The notes below the pieces were generated by a model. It saw only the letters and a program-made list of their open reading frames with translations. It had not been told where the DNA came from and searched no databases. From JARRNJ01 sp037385045 (GTDB lineage: Bacteria; Pseudomonadota; Gammaproteobacteria; JASBUN01): a DNA stretch of 64,000 bases. The DNA lies in the NCBI GenBank assembly GCA_037385045.1, contig JARRNJ010000025.1, forward strand, positions 5,194 through 69,193. Direction: 5' to 3'. Below are positions 35,685-44,524 of this stretch, piece after piece. The translations under genes and the position numbers were made by a program. The number at the start of each line of letters is the position of its first letter. Position 1 is the first letter of the stretch.

Positions 35685-37778
35685 CTATTCGTTGCGGGAC
35701 TGCAGCCGCGACACGTCCGCCACGCGCAGGAAGCGCTGCTGCAGGCCGTGCAGCAGGGCCAGCCGGTTGCCGCGCAGCGCGCCGTCGTCCACCATCACCA
35801 TGACCCCATCGAAGAAGCCGTCCACTGGCGCGCGCAAGCGCGCCAGCTGTTGCATTGCGCCTTCATAGTCACCGGCGTCGAACAGCCCGCCCAGCGTGCC
35901 GTCCAGCTCCTGCAGCCGCTCCGCCAGCACGCGTTCGGCATCCTCCTGAACCAGGGCAGGATCGAAGCGCTCGGGAATGGCTTCGTCCGTCTTCTTCAGA
36001 ATGTTGGCGATACGCTTGTTGGCCGCCGCCAGGCTCTCGGCCTCCGGCAGCCGGCGGAATGCGGCGACGGCCCGCAGACGCCGGTCGAGATCGTTGAGCC
36101 GCGAGGGGCGCAGGCACGCGACCGCTTCGATCTCGTCGGCACTGTAACCCTGGCCGGCGTAATACTGGTCCAGGCGGCCCACCACGAAGTCGAACACCTC
36201 CGGCGCGACGGAGCCGCTGATGACATTGGGTTGGCGCTGATCATAGATCCCGATGGCGCTGTCGATCAGCCAATCCAGGTCCAGCTCCAGGTCCTGCTCG
36301 ATCAGTATCCGTACCAGGCCCACCGCGGCGCGCCGCAGGGCGAACGGGTCCTTGTCGCCCGTGGGTGCCTGGCCAATGCCGAAAATACCTACCAGGGTAT
36401 CGATCTTGTCGGCAATGGCCACGGCGCGCCCGACGCCGGTCTGTGGCAGGCGATCGCCGGCATGGCGCGGCAGGTAATGTTCCTCGATGCCGGCCGCGAC
36501 CTCTTCGGGCTCGCCGTCATGGCCGGCGTAGTAGCGCCCCATGGTGCCCTGCAGTTCCGGAAACTCGCCGACCATGTCCGTCATCAGGTCGCATTTGCAC
36601 AGCTCGGCCGCCCGCTCCGCCAGGTACTTGTCGACGCCCAGCCGCGTGGCGATGGCGCCTGTCAGCGCAATCGTGCGTTGCACCTTGTCGTAGAGACTGC
36701 CGAGTTTGCGTTGGAACACCACGTCAGCCAGACGCTCCAGGCGCTCGTCAAGGCGTGTCTTACGGTCCTGGCGCCAAAAGAAATCCGCATCGGCGAGACG
36801 CGGGCGGATCACGCGTTCGTTGCCGGCCCGTACCACCGACGGGTCGCGGCTCTCGATATTGCTCACGGTGACGAAGTTCGGCAGCAGGTGGCCTTCGCCG
36901 TCCACCAGGTGGAAGTATTTCTGGTGCGCCTTCATGGCTGAGATCAGCGCCTCCGACGGCACCTCCAGGAAGCGCTGATCAAACGCCCCCAGGACCGCCA
37001 CCGGCCACTCCACCATGGCGGTGACTTCGTCGAGCAGCGCAGCGTCGATGACGGCCTGGCCGCCCGCGCCGCTCGCCGCCTCGATCACCTGACCGCGGAT
37101 CGCCTCGCGACGTTCGTCGAAGTCCGCCAACACGTGGCCCTGGGTTTCCAGCAGCGGCGCGTAAGCCTCCGGTTCACCGAGATAGATCGGCTGCGGATGA
37201 TGGAAGCGGTGGCCGCGGGTTTCACGCCCGGAGGTCACGCCCAGGATCGGGGCCTCGATCGCCTCGTCGCCGTACAGCAGCACGACCCAATGGACCGGGC
37301 GCACAAATTCCACCTCCAGCGCACCCCAGCGCATGCGCTTGGGAATCGGCAGGCGCTCCAGGGCCTGGGTTACGATCTCCGGCGCCAGCTTTTGTGCCGT
37401 GCGGCCCTGCTGCCGCTGTCTGAACACCAGCCAGCTGCCCTGCCCGGTGCGCATTTGTTCGAGCTGCTCCACTTCCACGCCGCACGAGCGCGCGAAGCCC
37501 AGGGCGGCCTTGGTGGCGCAGCCCTCCTCGTCGAAGGCCGCGGTCACGGCCGGGCCCCGGCGTTCCACCACCCGGTCGGGCTGGGTCGGAGCCAAGTCCC
37601 GAATGAGCACCGCCAGGCGTCTCGGGGCGGCGTAGCCGCGGGCAGCGCCGTGCGCCAGATCGGCTTGTCCCAGTCCGGTGACAACGGCATGGGTGAACGC
37701 CTCCGAAAGACGGCGCAGCGCCTTGGGCGGCAGCTCCTCGGTACCGATTTCCACCAGCAGATCCCGGGCGTCGCTCAT
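35685..37778 (-). CDS. glyS: Glycyl-tRNA synthetase beta subunit
   Basis: 697 aa. It starts LLVEIGTEELPPKAL and contains the HD-like and tRNA-binding regions (SEALISAMKAHQKYF, ADADFFWRQDRKTRL, KCDLMTDMVGEFPELQGTMGRYYA). It forms the alpha2beta2 enzyme with GlyQ and overlaps its stop as ATGA. Confidence 0.98.
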   Translation of the reverse strand: MSDARDLLVEIGTEELPPKALRRLSEAFTHAVVTGLGQADLAHGAARGYAAPRRLAVLIRDLAPTQPDRVVERRGPAVTAAFDEEGCATKAALGFARSCGVEVEQLEQMRTGQGSWLVFRQRQQGRTAQKLAPEIVTQALERLPIPKRMRWGALEVEFVRPVHWVVLLYGDEAIEAPILGVTSGRETRGHRFHHPQPIYLGEPEAYAPLLETQGHVLADFDERREAIRGQVIEAASGAGGQAVIDAALLDEVTAMVEWPVAVLGAFDQRFLEVPSEALISAMKAHQKYFHLVDGEGHLLPNFVTVSNIESRDPSVVRAGNERVIRPRLADADFFWRQDRKTRLDERLERLADVVFQRKLGSLYDKVQRTIALTGAIATRLGVDKYLAERAAELCKCDLMTDMVGEFPELQGTMGRYYAGHDGEPEEVAAGIEEHYLPRHAGDRLPQTGVGRAVAIADKIDTLVGIFGIGQAPTGDKDPFALRRAAVGLVRILIEQDLELDLDWLIDSAIGIYDQRQPNVISGSVAPEVFDFVVGRLDQYYAGQGYSADEIEAVACLRPSRLNDLDRRLRAVAAFRRLPEAESLAAANKRIANILKKTDEAIPERFDPALVQEDAERVLAERLQELDGTLGGLFDAGDYEGAMQQLARLRAPVDGFFDGVMVMVDDGALRGNRLALLHGLQQRFLRVADVSRLQSRNE

Positions 37779-38719
37779 GCCGCACCCTCCGCGGCGGCGC
37801 CGAGCAACGGAAAGCCCAGCGCCTCCCGGCGCGCGTAATAGGCCTCGGCCACGGCCCGCGACAGGCCCCGCACGCGGCCGATATACCGTGCCCGCTCGGT
37901 GACCGAGATGGCGTGCCGGGCATCGAGCAGATTGAAGGTATGCGAGGCCTTGAGCATCATTTCGTAGGCCGGCAGCGGCAACTGCAGCTCAATCAACCGC
38001 TGGCTTTCCCGCTCGCAGGTATCAAACCAGCCGAACAGCGATTCCACGTCGGCATGTTCAAAGTTGTAGGCCGACATTTCCACTTCGTTCTGATGAAACA
38101 CGTCGCCGTAAGTGACCCGCCCCAGCGGCCCGTCGGTCCACACCAGGTCGAACACGCTTTCCACGCCCTGCAGGTACATCGCGATGCGCTCCAGGCCGTA
38201 GGTGATCTCGCCGGTGACCGGCCGGCAGTCGAGGCCGCCCACCTGCTGGAAGTAGGTGAACTGGGTCACCTCCATGCCGTTGAGCCACACTTCCCAGCCC
38301 AGGCCCCAGGCGCCCAGGGTCGGTGACTCCCAGTTGTCCTCCACGAAACGGATATCGTGGACCAGCGGGTCGATGCCCAGCATCCGCAGCGAGCCCAGGT
38401 ACAGGTCCTGTATGTTCAGCGGCGACGGCTTGATCACCACCTGGAACTGGTAGTAGTGCTGCAGCCGGTTGGGGTTCTCGCCGTAGCGGCCGTCGGTGGG
38501 CCGCCGGGACGGCTGCACGTAGGCGGCGCTCCAGGGCTCCGGTCCAATGGAGCGCAGGAAAGTGGCGGTGTGAAAGGTGCCGGCGCCCACTTCCAGGTCA
38601 TAGGGCTGCAACAGCACGCAGCCCCGCTGGGCCCAATAGTGCTGCAGGGCCAGGATCAGGCCCTGAAAAGTGGAGCCATCAACGCCTGCGGGCTCGGGGC
38701 TTCGCGGTTTGTCGGACAA
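37775..38719 (-). CDS. glyQ: Glycyl-tRNA synthetase alpha subunit
   Basis: 314 aa, a class II synthetase catalytic subunit. The family core is unmistakable: TFQGLILALQHYWAQRGC, QPYDLEVGAGTFHTATFLR, YVQPSRRPTDGRYGENPNRLQHYYQFQ. The start appears to be TTG at 38719, with AAAAAGG about 8 nt upstream; no ATG or GTG lies before the conserved domain in this frame. Confidence 0.97.
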   Translation of the reverse strand: MSDKPRSPEPAGVDGSTFQGLILALQHYWAQRGCVLLQPYDLEVGAGTFHTATFLRSIGPEPWSAAYVQPSRRPTDGRYGENPNRLQHYYQFQVVIKPSPLNIQDLYLGSLRMLGIDPLVHDIRFVEDNWESPTLGAWGLGWEVWLNGMEVTQFTYFQQVGGLDCRPVTGEITYGLERIAMYLQGVESVFDLVWTDGPLGRVTYGDVFHQNEVEMSAYNFEHADVESLFGWFDTCERESQRLIELQLPLPAYEMMLKASHTFNLLDARHAISVTERARYIGRVRGLSRAVAEAYYARREALGFPLLGAAAEGAA

Positions 38720-38873
38720 AACTGGCGCCTTTTTCGCGGCTTAGGGGTAGACCCGGCATTATACCGTGGCCACTGCTGCCGATGTAAGCGTTGTCAGGCC
38801 CGAATCATGCATGCTAAAGAGAAGGAGTAGCAGTCCGGCAAATTGGGCGACAGCGCTGCAAAGGGGGTATTCG

Positions 38874-39443
38874 ATGGCCGAACTCCGCGTGCAACCCACT
38901 GCCACGGCGCAATGGCGCGAACTGGTCGGCGAAGCCGCCCGCCGCTGCGGCCTGCGGCTCGACGACGAGCTGGAAAGCTACCTGGTGTTCCTGCTCATGC
39001 GGTTCACCAGCCGTCCCGACATGGCAGCCACGGTGCTGGCGCTCGAATTCCTGCAAAGCATGTACGAACACGGCAGCCGTCAGGAACAGCAACTGCGCAA
39101 CGTCGGCGATCAATGCCTGCTCTACTCGGGGCTGTTCCCGCTGCGGGCCCGCCGGCGGCGGGTGCAGATCCGCTATTACGTGGACATGGGCCGCAGCGCC
39201 TATCAGCAGCTGTCGTCCAGCGTGGAGCGCGGCTGGGCCGGCCTGTTCGGACGGCTTGCCCAGCGCTTCGTTCCGCTCATGGATGTGCTCCAGGCGATGC
39301 GCGTCGAGCACGACCCGGTGAGCGGCGACCTTCTGGCCCTGCATGAGCTGCGCGACGACTGCGGCAGTGCCGCTGCCGGGCGCCGGCTGCGCGAGCGCTT
39401 CGGCGGCGCCCTCGCCCACGGTCCCGGCCGGCGCCGGCACTGA
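38874..39443 (+). CDS. Hypothetical protein, helical
   Basis: 189 aa, not recognised. It is rich in Arg and Leu and predicted mostly helical, with a region LESYLVFLLMRFTSRPDMAATVLALEFLQSM and a later YYVDMGRSAYQQLSS. There is no signal peptide, membrane segment or metal motif. The ATG at 38874 has AAAGGGGG six bases upstream, which supports this start over an upstream frame. It is divergent from glyQ and 81 bp upstream of the PP-loop gene, so it may join that operon. Confidence 0.75.
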   Translation: MAELRVQPTATAQWRELVGEAARRCGLRLDDELESYLVFLLMRFTSRPDMAATVLALEFLQSMYEHGSRQEQQLRNVGDQCLLYSGLFPLRARRRRVQIRYYVDMGRSAYQQLSSSVERGWAGLFGRLAQRFVPLMDVLQAMRVEHDPVSGDLLALHELRDDCGSAAAGRRLRERFGGALAHGPGRRRH

Positions 39444-39524
39444 ACCCGCCGGCTCCATCCAACCCCTGCCAGGTGGGGTCCGGATCGGTTAAAATAACCG
39501 GTTCACTGCCCCAGCAGGTGCGCC

Positions 39525-40568
39525 ATGAACAAACAGCCAAAAGCGGTATCGCTGATCTCCGGCGGCCTGGACTCCCTGCTCGCGACCCGACTGGTCCTTG
39601 ATCAGGGCGTTCATGTCGAGGGCATCAATTTCTTCACCGGCTTTTGCGTCGAGGGCCACACCCACGCCATCCGCAAGAAGGACCGTGATCGCCCCAAGCG
39701 CAACAATGCGCTGTGGGCGGCGGAGCAACTGGGGATCAAGCTGCATATCGTCGACGTCATCGAACCCTACAAGGACGTGCTGCTCAATCCCAAACACGGC
39801 TACGGCGCCAACATGAACCCGTGCCAGGACTGCAAGACGTTCATGGTCGGCAAGGCACTGGAGTGGGCCGACCGGCACGGTTTCGACTTCATCATCACCG
39901 GCGAGGTGATCGGCCAGCGGCCCATGTCCCAGCGCAAGGACACCATGCCGGTGATTGCACGCGAGTCCGGCGCCGGCGACCGGCTGCTTCGCCCGTTGTG
40001 CGCGCAGCTGCTGCCGCCGACCCTGCCCGAGCGCGAGGGCTGGGTGCAGCGCGCGCAGCTGAAGGACTTCAGCGGCCGTACGCGCAAGCCGCAGATGGCG
40101 CTCGCCGCCCAGTATGGTTTCACCGACTACGCGCAGCCCGCCGGCGGCTGCTGTTTTCTCACCGACGAGGCGTACTCCGCCAAGCTGGTGGACCTGTGGC
40201 AGGCGCGCGGGGACCGCGCCTACGAGCTCGACGACATCATGCTGCTCAAGGTCGGCCGCCATATTCGCCCCGGCCCGCACTTCAAGCTGATCATCGCCCG
40301 CGAGGAAGGCGAGGTGCGGTTCCTGGAGGGTTACCGCAACCGCTACACCAGCATGACCACTGTCAGCCACAGCGGGCCCCTTGCATTGGTCGACGGCGAG
40401 ATTCGGGAGCAGGACCTGGAGCTGGCCGCGCGCATCACCGCCCGCTACAGTCAGGGCCGCGACGCCGACTGGGTCGACGTACAGGTGCGCACCGCGGCCG
40501 GCGAGGAGCAGACCGTGCGGGTGCGGCCCCTGGAGCCCGATGCGCTCCCCGCCCAGTGGCGCGTTTGA
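39525..40568 (+). CDS. PP-loop (MnmA/ThiI-like) tRNA-thiolation protein with C-terminal NFACT-R-like domain
   Basis: 347 aa. The N-terminal ATP-pyrophosphatase domain has the PP-loop SGGLDSLLA at about residues 11-19. A CxxC-type pair (NPCQDCKTF) and a CC pair (GGCCFLTDE) are candidates for sulfur handling. The C-terminal part (GRHIRPGPHFKLIIAREEGE) resembles the NFACT RNA-binding module seen in a family often annotated as tRNA (5-methylaminomethyl-2-thiouridylate)-methyltransferase. It is probably an adenylating sulfur transferase acting on RNA. The gene immediately downstream encodes a TusA sulfur carrier, which supports this. Confidence 0.8.
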   Translation: MNKQPKAVSLISGGLDSLLATRLVLDQGVHVEGINFFTGFCVEGHTHAIRKKDRDRPKRNNALWAAEQLGIKLHIVDVIEPYKDVLLNPKHGYGANMNPCQDCKTFMVGKALEWADRHGFDFIITGEVIGQRPMSQRKDTMPVIARESGAGDRLLRPLCAQLLPPTLPEREGWVQRAQLKDFSGRTRKPQMALAAQYGFTDYAQPAGGCCFLTDEAYSAKLVDLWQARGDRAYELDDIMLLKVGRHIRPGPHFKLIIAREEGEVRFLEGYRNRYTSMTTVSHSGPLALVDGEIREQDLELAARITARYSQGRDADWVDVQVRTAAGEEQTVRVRPLEPDALPAQWRV

Positions 40569-40653
40569 CGACCAGGCGCCGGCGACTTCACAGCATATGG
40601 GCGCCCGCGTTAATATGATCGGCCTTCAGGGCTGGTCGCCCTAACAACAAACC

Positions 40654-40884
40654 ATGGCCCACTACCATCTCGACGCCCGACGCCTGCTCTGCCCGCTGCC
40701 GGTGATCCGCGTACAGGAGCGGGTCGAGACGTTGCGCCCGGGGGATGTGCTGGAAGCCGTCTGCACCGATCCCGGCGCTGCCAATGACATTCCGGCCTGG
40801 TGCCGCATCAACGGCCACAAGGTGCTGGAGATCCGGGACCGGGACCATGAGCTGGTCATTACCATCCAGGTCGGCGGCGACTGA
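40654..40884 (+). CDS. TusA-family sulfurtransferase
   Basis: 76 aa. The CPxP motif (LLCPLPVIRVQERV) supplies the sulfur-carrying Cys13, followed by the LRPGDVLEAVCTDPGAANDIPAW segment of the TusA fold. It carries persulfide sulfur to acceptors such as tRNA-thiolation or, in sulfur oxidisers, Dsr/Hdr enzymes. With the PP-loop protein upstream it forms a plausible two-step sulfur relay. Confidence 0.92.
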   Translation: MAHYHLDARRLLCPLPVIRVQERVETLRPGDVLEAVCTDPGAANDIPAWCRINGHKVLEIRDRDHELVITIQVGGD

Positions 40885-40902
40885 CAGGGGAGCATTAAGC
40901 TG

Positions 40903-42051
40903 ATGGACGGCCTCAGCCAGGAGGAACTGCGCTACCGCGAGGCGCGCAAGGTCACGTTGGTCGGCTCGGTGATCGATCTCGCGCTGGGTGTGGCCAAAAT
41001 CACCGTCGGCGTGACCGGTCATTCGGAAGCACTGGTGGCTGACGGCGTGCACTCCCTCTCCGACCTGGTGACCGACTTCATGGTCCTGTTCGCGGCCAAG
41101 CACGGCAGCCGCGACGCCGACGATGACCATCCTTACGGCCATGCCCGTATCGAAACGGTGATGACCGTTGCGCTCGGCATCGCCTTGATCGCGGTGGCCG
41201 GCGGCATCGCCTACGATGCCGTGCACCACATGTTCCTGCCCCAGCTGCTGGAAACCCCCGACTGGCTGGTGCTGGTGGTGGCCGTCATTTCCATCGTTTC
41301 CAAGGAGGCCATCTATCATTACACGATGCGCGCGGCGCGCAGGTTGCGCTCCAATCTGCTGCGCGCCAATGCCTGGCACAGCCGTTCCGATGCCATTTCT
41401 TCGGTGATCGTCGTTATCGGCGTTATCGGCTCCATGGCGGGGCTCACGTACCTGGATGCCGTCGCCGCCGCCGGTGTCGCATTCATGATTGCCAAGATCG
41501 GTTGGGACTTGGCATGGAGCAGCCTGCGCGAGCTGGTGGACACGGCGCTGGAGAGTGAGCGCGTGGAAGCGATCCGTGACACCATTCGCACCGTCAGCGG
41601 CGTGCGGGACCTGCACTTTCTGCGCACCCGGCGCATGGGCGGCGATGCCCTGGTCGATGTCCACATCCAGGTGGATCCGCACCTCAGTGTTTCCGAAGGG
41701 CACCAGATCAGCGAGATGGTCCGGCAGCGGGTGGTGGACCGCATTGACGAAGTCAGCGATGTGCTGGTGCATATCGACCCGGAAGACGACCGCAGCGCTT
41801 CGCCCTGCTGTTCGCTGCCGCTGCGCGATGAATTGATGAGCAAGCTGCGCGCCGGCTGGGGTGACCTGGATGCCGCGCGGCTGATCGACCGGGTCACCCT
41901 GCACTACCTCCACGGCAAGGTCGACGTGGAGCTGGGGCTACCGCTGTCCGCGGTCGGCGACCTGGAACAGGCCCGCGTGGTGCGCAGCGAGCTGCAGCGG
42001 CGCAGCCGGCAATTCCGGGAGGTCGGGAAGGTGCGCGTCACTTTCCACTGA
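40903..42051 (+). CDS. Cation diffusion facilitator family transporter
   Basis: 382-aa inner-membrane divalent-metal/H+ antiporter. Six membrane helices carry the CDF metal sites: ALVADGVHSLSDLVTD in helix 2 and NAWHSRSDAISS in helix 5. A cytoplasmic C-terminal domain (GVRDLHFLRTRRMGGDALVDVHIQV) and an extra about 90-residue tail with a CC motif (ASPCCSLPLRDEL) follow. It resembles the FieF/MamB branch (Fe, Zn, Mn). It starts 18 bp after the TusA gene, so the three genes form an operon linking sulfur relay and metal export. Confidence 0.93.
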   Translation: MDGLSQEELRYREARKVTLVGSVIDLALGVAKITVGVTGHSEALVADGVHSLSDLVTDFMVLFAAKHGSRDADDDHPYGHARIETVMTVALGIALIAVAGGIAYDAVHHMFLPQLLETPDWLVLVVAVISIVSKEAIYHYTMRAARRLRSNLLRANAWHSRSDAISSVIVVIGVIGSMAGLTYLDAVAAAGVAFMIAKIGWDLAWSSLRELVDTALESERVEAIRDTIRTVSGVRDLHFLRTRRMGGDALVDVHIQVDPHLSVSEGHQISEMVRQRVVDRIDEVSDVLVHIDPEDDRSASPCCSLPLRDELMSKLRAGWGDLDAARLIDRVTLHYLHGKVDVELGLPLSAVGDLEQARVVRSELQRRSRQFREVGKVRVTFH

Positions 42052-42068
42052 TGCACTATTCTGGTGCT
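42052..42068. promoter_or_regulatory. NtrC-binding-site-like palindrome, distal glnA enhancer
   Basis: TGCACTATTCTGGTGCT matches the NtrC consensus (TGCAC-N5/6-GGTGCA) except for the last base. It lies about 110 bp upstream of the sigma-54 -24 element, a typical enhancer distance, and is nearly identical to the box before ntrB. Confidence 0.8.
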
Positions 42069-42080
42069 TGCGGGGTCGTC

Positions 42081-42114
42081 GCCGCACCAAATGCGTGCAC
42101 ACATTTGGTGCGGC
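42081..42114. promoter_or_regulatory. Perfect 13-bp inverted repeat with overlapping NtrC-like sites
   Basis: GCCGCACCAAATG (42081-42093) and its exact reverse complement (42102-42114) flank an 8-bp centre. Two NtrC-like motifs overlap inside it (GCACCAAATGCGTGCA and TGCACACATTTGGTGC). It could also form a hairpin ending the CDF transcript, but the T-rich tract begins about 17 nt later, so an enhancer role is preferred. Confidence 0.65.
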
Positions 42115-42160
42115 GGCCCGTGATTTTCAATATGTGTTTGTTTTTTTAGCGTTTTTCGTA

Positions 42161-42176
42161 TGGCATGGATCGTGCT
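42161..42176 (+). promoter_or_regulatory. Sigma-54 promoter of glnA
   Basis: TGGCATG-GATC-GTGCT has the invariant GG and GC at the -24/-12 spacing of the sigma-54 consensus TGGCACG-N4-TTGCW. Two upstream NtrC-like sites and glnA about 85 bp downstream make the assignment strong. Confidence 0.82.
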
Positions 42177-42259
42177 AACAGGACAGCCAACCGTATTCGG
42201 CGGTCTGCGCGTGGCCGGTTCCAGATCGAAACTCACCAATGCACTGCAGGAGTAAGTCA

Positions 42260-43666
42260 ATGTCCGCAAAAGTACTCAAAATGATCAAGGACAACGAAGT
42301 TGCTTTCGTTGACCTGCGCTTCACCGACACCAAAGGCAAGGAACAACACGTCACCATCCCCAGTCGCGAAGTGAGCGCCGGTTTTTTCAAGGAAGGCAAG
42401 ATGTTTGACGGCTCGTCCATCGCCGGCTGGAAGGGCATTCAGGAGTCGGACATGATCCTGATGCCGGACGCCGACACCGCAGTCCTGGATCCGTTTTTCG
42501 ACGAGCCGACCGTGAACCTGCGCTGCGACATCCTGGAGCCCACCACCATGAAAGGCTATGAGCGCGACCCGCGCTCCGTGGCCAAGCGCGCCGAGGCCTA
42601 CCTCAAGTCCACCAAGGTCGCGGACACGGCCTACTTCGGGCCCGAAAACGAGTTCTTCGTCCTCGATGACGTGCGTTGGGGCGGCGATCTGTCCGGTTCG
42701 TTCGTGAAAATCGACTCCGAAGAAGCGTCGTGGAACACGGAAAAGGTCTACCAGGACGGCAACATGGGCCACCGCCCCACGGTCAAGGGCGGCTACTTCC
42801 CGGTGCCCCCTGTTGACTCCCTGCAGGACATTCGCTCGGCCATGTGCCTGGCGCTGGACGACATGGGGCTGGTCACCGAGGTGCACCACCATGAGGTGGC
42901 CACCGCCGGGCAGTGCGAAATCGGTGTGGCGTTCAACACCCTGGTGAAGAAGGCCGACGAGGTGCAGGTCCTCAAATACGTGGTGCAGAACGTCGCCCAC
43001 GCCTACGGCAAGACCGCCACGTTCATGCCCAAGCCCATCGTCGGTGACAATGGCAACGGCATGCACGTGCACCAGTCGTTGTCCAAGGCGGGCAAGAACC
43101 TGTTCGCGGGCAACAAGTACGGCGGCCTGTCCGAACTGGCCTTGTACTACATCGGCGGCATCATCAAGCACGCCCGGGCCCTGAACGCCTTCGCCAACGC
43201 TTCGACCAACAGCTACAAGCGCCTGGTGCCGGGATTCGAGGCGCCGGTGATGCTCGCCTACTCGGCGCGCAACCGTTCCGCTTCGATCCGGGTGCCTTGG
43301 GTGTCGAGCCCGAAAGCGCGCCGCATCGAGGTGCGGTTCCCCGATTCGACCGCCAACCCCTACCTGGCCTTCTCGGCCATGATGATGGCCGGCCTCGACG
43401 GCATTCAGAACAAGATCCATCCCGGCGACGCCATGGACAAGGATCTCTACGACCTGCCGCCCGAAGAAGAGAAGGCGATTCCCCAGGTCTGCCATGCCTT
43501 CGACCAGGCCCTGGACGAGCTCGACAAGGACCGCAAGTTCCTCACCGCCGGCGGCGTGTTTACCGACGACATGATCGACGGCTACATCGCCCTGAAGATG
43601 GACGAGGTCACGCGCCTGCGCATGACCACCCATCCGGTGGAGTTCGACCTCTACTTCAGCCTCTGA
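42260..43666 (+). CDS. glnA: Glutamine synthetase type I
   Basis: 468 aa, makes glutamine from glutamate, ammonia and ATP as a dodecamer. Present are MFDGSSIAGWKGI, the metal site FGPENEFFV, KGGYFPVPP, NGNGMHVHQS and NRSASIRVP. The adenylylation site is Tyr397 (KDLYDLPPEE), so GlnE control is expected. It begins at ATG 42260 with GCAGGAG upstream. NtrC/sigma-54 control is encoded upstream, and the regulators themselves are two genes downstream. Confidence 0.99.
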   Translation: MSAKVLKMIKDNEVAFVDLRFTDTKGKEQHVTIPSREVSAGFFKEGKMFDGSSIAGWKGIQESDMILMPDADTAVLDPFFDEPTVNLRCDILEPTTMKGYERDPRSVAKRAEAYLKSTKVADTAYFGPENEFFVLDDVRWGGDLSGSFVKIDSEEASWNTEKVYQDGNMGHRPTVKGGYFPVPPVDSLQDIRSAMCLALDDMGLVTEVHHHEVATAGQCEIGVAFNTLVKKADEVQVLKYVVQNVAHAYGKTATFMPKPIVGDNGNGMHVHQSLSKAGKNLFAGNKYGGLSELALYYIGGIIKHARALNAFANASTNSYKRLVPGFEAPVMLAYSARNRSASIRVPWVSSPKARRIEVRFPDSTANPYLAFSAMMMAGLDGIQNKIHPGDAMDKDLYDLPPEEEKAIPQVCHAFDQALDELDKDRKFLTAGGVFTDDMIDGYIALKMDEVTRLRMTTHPVEFDLYFSL

Positions 43667-43694
43667 GCCGCGCTCGCGGCCAACGGTTGCGCAG

Positions 43695-43722
43695 ACGCCC
43701 CCGGCCGGGGGCGTTTGTGTTT
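43695..43722 (+). terminator. Rho-independent terminator of glnA
   Basis: ACGCCCCC (43695-43702) and GGGGGCGT (43707-43714) form a perfect 8-bp GC-rich stem with a GGCC loop, followed by TTTGTGTTT. It lies 29 bp after the glnA stop and separates it from the DUF4124 gene. Confidence 0.88.
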
Positions 43723-43813
43723 CCGGCGCCCGGTGACCGCAGCGCGACGGGCGGTGGCGCCAGCCCGACAATCCGTGTTGCCTCTGGGGCCGGGGTTGGC
43801 TATCTTGTGAACC

Positions 43814-44524
43814 ATGAAAAAGTGGCTGCTGCTGTGTCTGCTGGTGCCGTTGACGGCGCACGCGGAAATCTACCGCTGGGTCGACGGTGCCGGCAACGTC
43901 GTTTATTCCGACCAGCCCCATCAGGGCGCCACCAAGGTGCAGCTGCCCGGCATCACCACCTACCAGTCGCCCGCCTCGGCATCCGGGGGCGCGACGGCCC
44001 GCGGCGCCAATGCCAACAAACAAGCGAATCAGGCCGCCTCCGACTACGGCGTGACCATCGTCAAGCCCGCCGACAACGGTACGGTGCGCAACGACAACGG
44101 CGACGTCGACATTCAGGTCACGGTGGAACCGCCCCTGAACTGGCAGGCCGGCCAGCGCCTGGCGGTTAGCCTCGACAGCGACTCGGGTCATTCCACCGCC
44201 ACCTCCACCCAATTCCAGCTGCGCAACGTGGACCGCGGTACCCACGCACTGCACGTATGGGTGGTGGGCGCCGACGGTCAGGAATTGAGCCCCAAGTCCA
44301 CCATCACCTTCTTCATGCATCGGGCCATCGTCAAGCCACAGACGACGCCGCCTTCGAACGGCAATGGCAACGGCAGCCCCTATACCCCGCCTTCGAGCAC
44401 TGGCGCCTATACGCCGCCTTCGAGCACCGGCGCCTACACGCCCCCCGCTAACGGCGGCGCCTACAAGCCGCCGGCGGGCGGCAACAGCTACAAGCCCAGC
44501 TACACACCCAATTACAAACCCTAG
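43814..44524 (+). CDS. Periplasmic DUF4124-domain protein with C-terminal YTPPSSTGA repeats
   Basis: 236 aa. A clear signal peptide (MKKWLLLCLLVPLTAHA) is followed by a DUF4124 motif (EIYRWVDGAGNVVYSDQPHQGA), a beta-rich middle domain (about residues 80-175) and a low-complexity Pro/Thr/Tyr/Gly tail with three 9-residue repeats. Function unknown. Similar proteins are common next to glnA-ntrBC in gammaproteobacteria; the tail may contact the cell wall. Confidence 0.85.
   Translation: MKKWLLLCLLVPLTAHAEIYRWVDGAGNVVYSDQPHQGATKVQLPGITTYQSPASASGGATARGANANKQANQAASDYGVTIVKPADNGTVRNDNGDVDIQVTVEPPLNWQAGQRLAVSLDSDSGHSTATSTQFQLRNVDRGTHALHVWVVGADGQELSPKSTITFFMHRAIVKPQTTPPSNGNGNGSPYTPPSSTGAYTPPSSTGAYTPPANGGAYKPPAGGNSYKPSYTPNYKP
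44381..44461 (+). repeat. Three tandem 27-bp coding repeats
   Basis: 27-bp units at 44381-44407, 44408-44434 and 44435-44461 encode YTPPSSTGA, YTPPSSTGA and YTPPANGGA. The first two differ mainly by synonymous changes. This kind of repeat is prone to copy-number change. Confidence 0.85.

Noticed and set aside
42081..42147. Terminator for the CDF gene made of the 13-bp inverted repeat plus T-run
   Set aside because: The T-rich tract starts about 17 nt after the stem and the arms hold NtrC-like motifs, so an enhancer is a better reading.
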